NCBI GenBank assembly: GCA_964553915.1
Contig: CAZKMM010000113.1
Coordinates: 1-8,607 of the forward strand
Direction of reading: 5' to 3'
DNA: 8,607 nucleotides
Source: CAZKMM01 sp964553915
GTDB lineage: Bacteria > RBG-13-61-14 > DRUE01
The notes below the pieces were generated by a model. That model was not told the DNA's origin. It saw nothing but the letters and a program-made list of their open reading frames with translations, and did no database searches. The position numbers and the translations under genes were made by a program. This document shows, piece by piece, positions 5,152-8,607 of the stretch (position 1 is the first letter of the stretch; each line of letters starts with the position of its first letter).

Positions 5152-8100
5152 TTAAAATAATTCCATCTGCTGAACTCTGGGCTTGACTGCTCCCGGCAAA
5201 GGCTTCAGCTCCTCCCGGAGCTCTTTTTCAATCGCCTTTAAAAACCTGCTTGGTTCAAGTTGGGCAGGCTTTTTCCGAAAATTTCTTTTTTTTGCCCGGG
5301 TAAGGTAAATCAGATTCCGGGCACGGGTGAGGGCAACATAAAAGAGCCTTTTTTCTTCTGCTAATTCTTTTTCCGTGCGAGCGGTAAAATAAGGAAGCAG
5401 TCCTTCTTCACATCCGACCAGAAAAACTACCTCAAATTCCAGACCTTTGGCAGAATGAATGGTAAGGAGCGATACCCGGTCTGCCTGAGGATGATAAAAA
5501 TCCTGCGACCCTGCCAGCTTTAAATTCTCCAGCATCTGCTCCGGGGTGGTTATGACCCCTGCCTGGCTCTGTCTTCTCACCAGCTCCACCACCAGATTTT
5601 TCACCATTTCCTTTTCTTCTGTCTCCTCCTCGGATTGGGCAGGAATAAGGGAATAAATCTGCTCGCAGAGCTGAACCGGAGAAAGAAACCGGAAGTTTTG
5701 CAGTAATTCCAGAAGTCTTTTTGCCTCTGGCTCTGAGTTCTTTTCCAGCCAGCTAGCCAGCTCCTGTTTTCTGGGGGGAAAACTGGCTTGTTGGGGGAAA
5801 AGCTCTCTCAGAGCCATCTGGAGAACCAGCGGAGTATTTTCATAAATCAGCATTTCCAGTATCCACAGACTGGTGCGGAAGAATTTACTTTCTAAAGGAG
5901 ATTCGCTGGCAATCTGAAAAGGAAGACCGCTTCGGGAAAATGCGGTTTTTAAAGCCGGGATTTGCTCCGAGCTCCTGAAAAGCACTGCAAAATCTCCAAA
6001 TCCCTGCACCTGGCCGGCAGAGCTCTCCACCCGGGCACTGTCAAAGGAAAAAAAGCCAAATCCTCCCACCAGCTTTTCAATCTCATGCACAACAAATTCT
6101 GCTTCTGCTCGCTCACTGGCAAGCTCCACGATTTTCAGCCGAGCTCCAGGCTTATCAGAGCGAAACCCTCTTTTTTCTCCCAGCACCTGGCAGGAAGCTT
6201 TAAGAATCTGGTCGCTGGAGCGGAAGGAATGGGTAAGCTCCACTACCTCTGCCTCCGGGAAATCCTTTTGCAATTTATAAAAATACTCCGGGCTGGCTCC
6301 TCTGAAGCCATAAATTGCCTGGTCCGGGTCTCCCACGGCAAAAAGATGATTTTCTTTTCCTGCCAGCCGGCAAACCAGTTGATACTGGGCATAATTTAAA
6401 TCCTGAAACTCATCAACAAAAATATAGCGAAAACGCTCCAGCACCTGCCGGGAAAAATCCTTTTGCTCCAGCAATTTTACCAGCTCAAAAATCAAATCAG
6501 CAAAATCCCAGAGCCCCTCCTTTTTTAGCCGAGATTGATAAGCCAGATAAAAAGAAAAAAACCAGGCGGGAAAAGAAGAATCAGCTTTTACCTCCTCAGG
6601 AGAAAGCAGAGAAATCTTTGCCTGATGAAGTAAATTCAAGCCCTGAGCCAATCTCCGCTCGCTCAAATCCGGAAATAATTCCCGAACCAGAACCCGCTGA
6701 GCAGAATCATCCAGCACTGAATAATCCTCTCCCTTTATTTCCCGAAGCAGCTTTAAGCAAAAGCGGTGGAAAGTGCCGATGAAAATATCATCTGCTTTTT
6801 CCCTCAAACGGGCTTGAAGGCGAGCCTGCATCTCCCTTCCTGCCTGATTGGTAAAGGTCAGGGCAAGAATCTGAGAAGGCTGGGCTTTTTTGCTTTCAAT
6901 CAAAAAGGCGATTCGCTCTGTTAAGACAAAAGTTTTACCCGTGCCCGGACCAGCTTTAACTAAAAGAACCCTTCCTGAATATCTTATTGCTCTTAACTGC
7001 TCCGGGGTTAATTCTAAGCCTTTCTGAGAATCCTTCCGGGCAAAAGAAAATAATTCTGGAGGGGAGGTGGAAGCTTCTGCCTCGCTTATTTTCAAAGGCT
7101 TTTGAGCTTCTGGCTTTTTTCTTGGCTTTTCTGCCAGCTCAAAAAATCTTCCCTGCCCGGAAAGGAGCTGAGCTAACTCCTCTTCTTCAAACACCCGAAT
7201 CCTTCCATACTCGCCGTCATACCCTTCCTCCACTATCACCTCTCCCTCCCTCATCCTCTTCACCGCCAGACCGAGCAGGGAAAATTCCCGCTCAATCTCC
7301 TGAACGGGCAGGTCTAAAAGAATTTTCAGCTCAGAGCCCAGCCGGGAAATCAGGCGGAAATACTCGGATTCGGTCTTTTTGCTCTGACTTCCAATCTGCA
7401 GGATTTCAGAAATCACCTCCGGCAGGGGAATCAGGCTTTTGTATCCCGGAGCTCGCTCGGGTTTTTTCGGCTCCTTGCGGTCTGCCAGTTCCTCTACCCG
7501 ATGCATCACCCCCACGGTCAGGGGCTTGCCACATACCGGGCAGATGCCTTTGAGCTTAATGGTCTCCTCGGGAGCAAGCCGAATCTGACATTTTCGGTGT
7601 CCATCAAAATGATACTTTCCTTCTTCTGGAAAGAACTCAATTGTCCCCAGATAACCTTTTTCTGGCTGTTTCAGGCTCTCAATAATTTTAAAGTAATCCA
7701 GCTCACAATTGAACATATTGGCTTCCCGAGCTAAGTTTTTGGGTGAATGAGCATCAGAATTGGAAACCAGGCTGAACTGGTCCAGGCGGGAAAGACGCCA
7801 GTTCATCTTCGGGTCTGAGCTGAGCCCGGTCTCCAGGGCAAAGATTTCCCCTGCCAGGTCTTCAAAGCACTCCTCAATATCATCAAACCCGCTTCTGGAG
7901 CCAAACAGACTGAACCAGGGAGTCCAGATATGAGCCGGGATAAAAACCGCTCCTTCTCCCAGCTCTAAAACCATCTCTAAAAGATATTTGGAATCTATCC
8001 CGAGAATGGGTCTGCCATCTGAGGCAAGATTTCCAATTTGCTCCAGTTTTCTGGAAAGTTTCTCAGCCAGCTCCAGGCTGGGGAAAAGAATCAGATGGTG

Positions 8101-8415
8101 GAGTTTTCTCACTCTTCCCTTTTTTTTATAAATCGTGCTGATTTCTCCGGAGATAACAAACCGAACCGGAGCTGGCTCTGGAGGAAGAACCCGCTCTTTT
8201 ATTTGATACTCTTCTTTAAGCCGGTATAAACCAGCCTCAGCTGGCTCCAGCTTTTCCTTAAGCTCTGCTCTCCACCCAGGGTGAGTAAAATCGCCACTGC
8301 CCACCAGAGCCAAGCCCTTGATTTTTGCCCAGTATTCAATCTCCTCCGGGATAAGCTGTCTGCTGGTAGCACGAGAGTAGCGGGAATGAATATGAAGGTC
8401 TGCAATTAGCTTCAT
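5152..8415 (-). CDS. endonuclease Q (PHP/zinc finger) fused to UvrD/Rep-type SF1 helicase, with C-terminal clamp-binding peptide
   Basis: A 1087-residue DNA-repair fusion. Residues 1-425 are an EndoQ-type nuclease: PHP metal motif ADLHIHS (5-11; His8, His10), GSGDFTHPGW (39-48), KLHHLILFPS (104-113), PAHIWTPWFSLFG (160-172) and SNSDAHSP (218-225). A zinc site of HxxC (His273, Cys276) and CPVC (Cys292, Cys295) is followed by HRVEELADR. EndoQ is known to cut 5' of deaminated bases such as uracil and hypoxanthine. A polar Lys/Glu/Pro/Ser linker spans about 426-467. Residues 468-1075 are a complete SF1A helicase: Q-motif LTPEQLRAI (469-477), Walker A AGPGTGKT (488-495), TFTNQAGREM (520-529), IGTFHRF (546-552), Walker B VDEFQD (667-672), GDPDQAIYGFRGA (695-707), HSFRSS (729-734), TIHSAKGLEFE (985-995) and LFYVALTRAR (1024-1033). 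No key residue is missing. The last five residues, QMELF, fit the bacterial sliding-clamp motif. ATG at 8415 puts the PHP motif at the usual N-terminal place. No SD is seen, and a promoter ends close upstream. Confidence 0.94.
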   Translation of the reverse strand: MKLIADLHIHSRYSRATSRQLIPEEIEYWAKIKGLALVGSGDFTHPGWRAELKEKLEPAEAGLYRLKEEYQIKERVLPPEPAPVRFVISGEISTIYKKKGRVRKLHHLILFPSLELAEKLSRKLEQIGNLASDGRPILGIDSKYLLEMVLELGEGAVFIPAHIWTPWFSLFGSRSGFDDIEECFEDLAGEIFALETGLSSDPKMNWRLSRLDQFSLVSNSDAHSPKNLAREANMFNCELDYFKIIESLKQPEKGYLGTIEFFPEEGKYHFDGHRKCQIRLAPEETIKLKGICPVCGKPLTVGVMHRVEELADRKEPKKPERAPGYKSLIPLPEVISEILQIGSQSKKTESEYFRLISRLGSELKILLDLPVQEIEREFSLLGLAVKRMREGEVIVEEGYDGEYGRIRVFEEEELAQLLSGQGRFFELAEKPRKKPEAQKPLKISEAEASTSPPELFSFARKDSQKGLELTPEQLRAIRYSGRVLLVKAGPGTGKTFVLTERIAFLIESKKAQPSQILALTFTNQAGREMQARLQARLREKADDIFIGTFHRFCLKLLREIKGEDYSVLDDSAQRVLVRELFPDLSERRLAQGLNLLHQAKISLLSPEEVKADSSFPAWFFSFYLAYQSRLKKEGLWDFADLIFELVKLLEQKDFSRQVLERFRYIFVDEFQDLNYAQYQLVCRLAGKENHLFAVGDPDQAIYGFRGASPEYFYKLQKDFPEAEVVELTHSFRSSDQILKASCQVLGEKRGFRSDKPGARLKIVELASERAEAEFVVHEIEKLVGGFGFFSFDSARVESSAGQVQGFGDFAVLFRSSEQIPALKTAFSRSGLPFQIASESPLESKFFRTSLWILEMLIYENTPLVLQMALRELFPQQASFPPRKQELASWLEKNSEPEAKRLLELLQNFRFLSPVQLCEQIYSLIPAQSEEETEEKEMVKNLVVELVRRQSQAGVITTPEQMLENLKLAGSQDFYHPQADRVSLLTIHSAKGLEFEVVFLVGCEEGLLPYFTARTEKELAEEKRLFYVALTRARNLIYLTRAKKRNFRKKPAQLEPSRFLKAIEKELREELKPLPGAVKPRVQQMELF

Positions 8416-8428
8416 CAGCTTCAGATTA

Positions 8429-8456
8429 AATTTATATTTTATTCAAAATATGTCAA
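8429..8456 (-). promoter_or_regulatory. probable sigma70 promoter of the EndoQ-helicase gene, short leader
   Basis: On the minus strand a perfect -35 TTGACA lies at 8456-8451. The -10 is less certain: TAAATT at 8434-8429 with a 16-bp spacer, or TATAAA at 8436-8431 with a 14-bp spacer. Either gives a start near 8422-8424, so the leader before the ATG at 8415 would be only about 7-9 nt and contains no SD. Confidence 0.6.
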
Positions 8457-8474
8457 GCCTAAAAAATCTTGACA
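8451..8474. repeat. 7-bp perfect inverted repeat formed by two divergent -35 boxes
   Basis: TGTCAAG (8451-8457) and CTTGACA (8468-8474) are exact inverted copies with a 10-bp AT-rich spacer (centre-to-centre 17 bp). Each arm contains a consensus TTGACA pointing away from the other. The symmetry extends one base (C) beyond the -35 hexamers. It may simply be paired promoters, or it may also serve as an operator for a dimeric regulator that would shut both genes. Confidence 0.6.
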
Positions 8475-8497
8475 ACCGATAACAACCCTGATAACTT
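8469..8497 (+). promoter_or_regulatory. possible promoter of the right-edge membrane protein gene
   Basis: A perfect -35 TTGACA (8469-8474) is followed at 17 bp by TAACTT (8492-8497), which matches only three of six -10 positions. A start near 8504 would leave a leader of about 11 nt before the ATG at 8515. The -10 is weak, so this promoter is less certain than its neighbours and may need an activator or another element. Confidence 0.4.
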
Positions 8498-8514
8498 AAT
8501 CTAAATAAAATCCA

Positions 8515-8607
8515 ATGGATAAGAGTCTGCAAATTTTAAAAAGACTTGCTATCATAATCTTCATAGTTGGTTTTTTAATTAGAATTCCTGGATTTTTTGT
8601 TTCACCT
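8515..8607 (+). CDS. membrane protein, partial: N-terminal 31 residues
   Basis: An open frame begins at ATG 8515-8517 and runs to the right edge. The in-frame stop TAA at 8506-8508 means no earlier start exists. It reads MDKSLQILKRLA, then a hydrophobic helix IIIFIVGFLI, then RIPGFFVSP. A basic N-terminus, a first membrane helix and an Arg-Ile-Pro-Gly-Phe-Phe turn recall the start of GT-C glycosyltransferases of the PMT/ArnT type (often 'RLPGLF'), which transfer sugars from lipid carriers in the inner membrane. That assignment rests on very few residues and could be wrong. The hydrophobic stretch could also be an uncleaved signal anchor of another protein. There is no SD; a promoter-like TTGACA lies 46 bp upstream. 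The gene is divergent from the repair fusion. Confidence 0.55.
   Translation, partial: MDKSLQILKRLAIIIFIVGFLIRIPGFFVSP

Noticed and set aside
6315..6782. Plus-strand open frame of 155 codons opposite the helicase domain
   Set aside because: Its composition (Pro, Lys, Asn) reflects the complementary strand; it is antisense to conserved helicase motifs and has no recognisable fold.
6987..7553. Plus-strand open frame of 188 codons opposite the repair fusion
   Set aside because: It is rich in Pro and Ser from the complement of Glu/Lys/Gly codons, has no domain pattern, and lies wholly antisense to the intact EndoQ-helicase linker region. No SD or promoter was seen.
1..8607. Defence island, CRISPR, prophage or transposon content
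   Set aside because: No repeats of array type, transposase, integrase, terminal inverted repeats or phage genes are visible. The EndoQ-helicase is better read as DNA repair, since no defence partner genes accompany it.

Overview
The window looks like a chromosomal segment of a Gram-negative (diderm), probably motile bacterium. The evidence is the 5' end of a heptose-7-phosphate kinase gene of LPS inner-core synthesis, a transmembrane methyl-accepting chemotaxis protein, and bacterial-type promoters and Shine-Dalgarno (SD) sites. Genus or phylum cannot be fixed from the sequence alone. The mix of families would fit a deltaproteobacterial-like or poorly sampled candidate lineage, but that is a guess. 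Coding density is very high: no stretch over 300 bases lacks a gene, and I see no rRNA, tRNA, CRISPR array, insertion sequence or phage gene.

Layout. (1) Positions 3952 down to 1, minus strand, hold a tightly packed apparent operon of five genes: a single-pass membrane protein of unknown function, a small zinc-ribbon-like protein, an 868-residue chemotaxis receptor, an 88-residue conserved-looking small protein, and the start of a heptose-phosphate kinase (hldE/rfaE type) that runs off the left edge. Gaps are 1, 12 and 1 nt, and the last pair overlaps by 17 nt. (2) Positions 3953-4083 form a divergent promoter region with two good sigma70-type promoters back to back. (3) Positions 4084-5121, plus strand, encode a polytopic membrane protein resembling the putative 10-TM heavy-metal exporter family (ArsP_2, PF11449). 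(4) Positions 8415-5152, minus strand, encode a 1087-residue fusion of an endonuclease Q-type PHP/zinc-finger nuclease with a complete UvrD/Rep-type SF1 helicase, ending in a probable sliding-clamp-binding peptide. (5) Positions 8416-8514 are a second divergent promoter region, followed by the first 31 codons of a plus-strand membrane protein cut by the right edge.

How the genes may work together. The most interesting protein is the repair fusion. An EndoQ domain would nick 5' of deaminated bases, the helicase could peel the damaged strand away from the nick, and the C-terminal QMELF peptide could tie both to the replication clamp, giving one-polypeptide processing of deaminated DNA. The leftward operon is harder to explain. 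It puts an unusually long-armed chemoreceptor with two altered signalling-tip residues beside small uncharacterised proteins and an LPS sugar kinase, with no other chemotaxis gene in view. Three of the four promoter-proximal genes (4084, 8415, 8515) have their likely promoter so close to the start codon that their mRNAs would be leaderless or nearly so. The leftward operon instead has a roughly 40-nt leader and a strong SD site.
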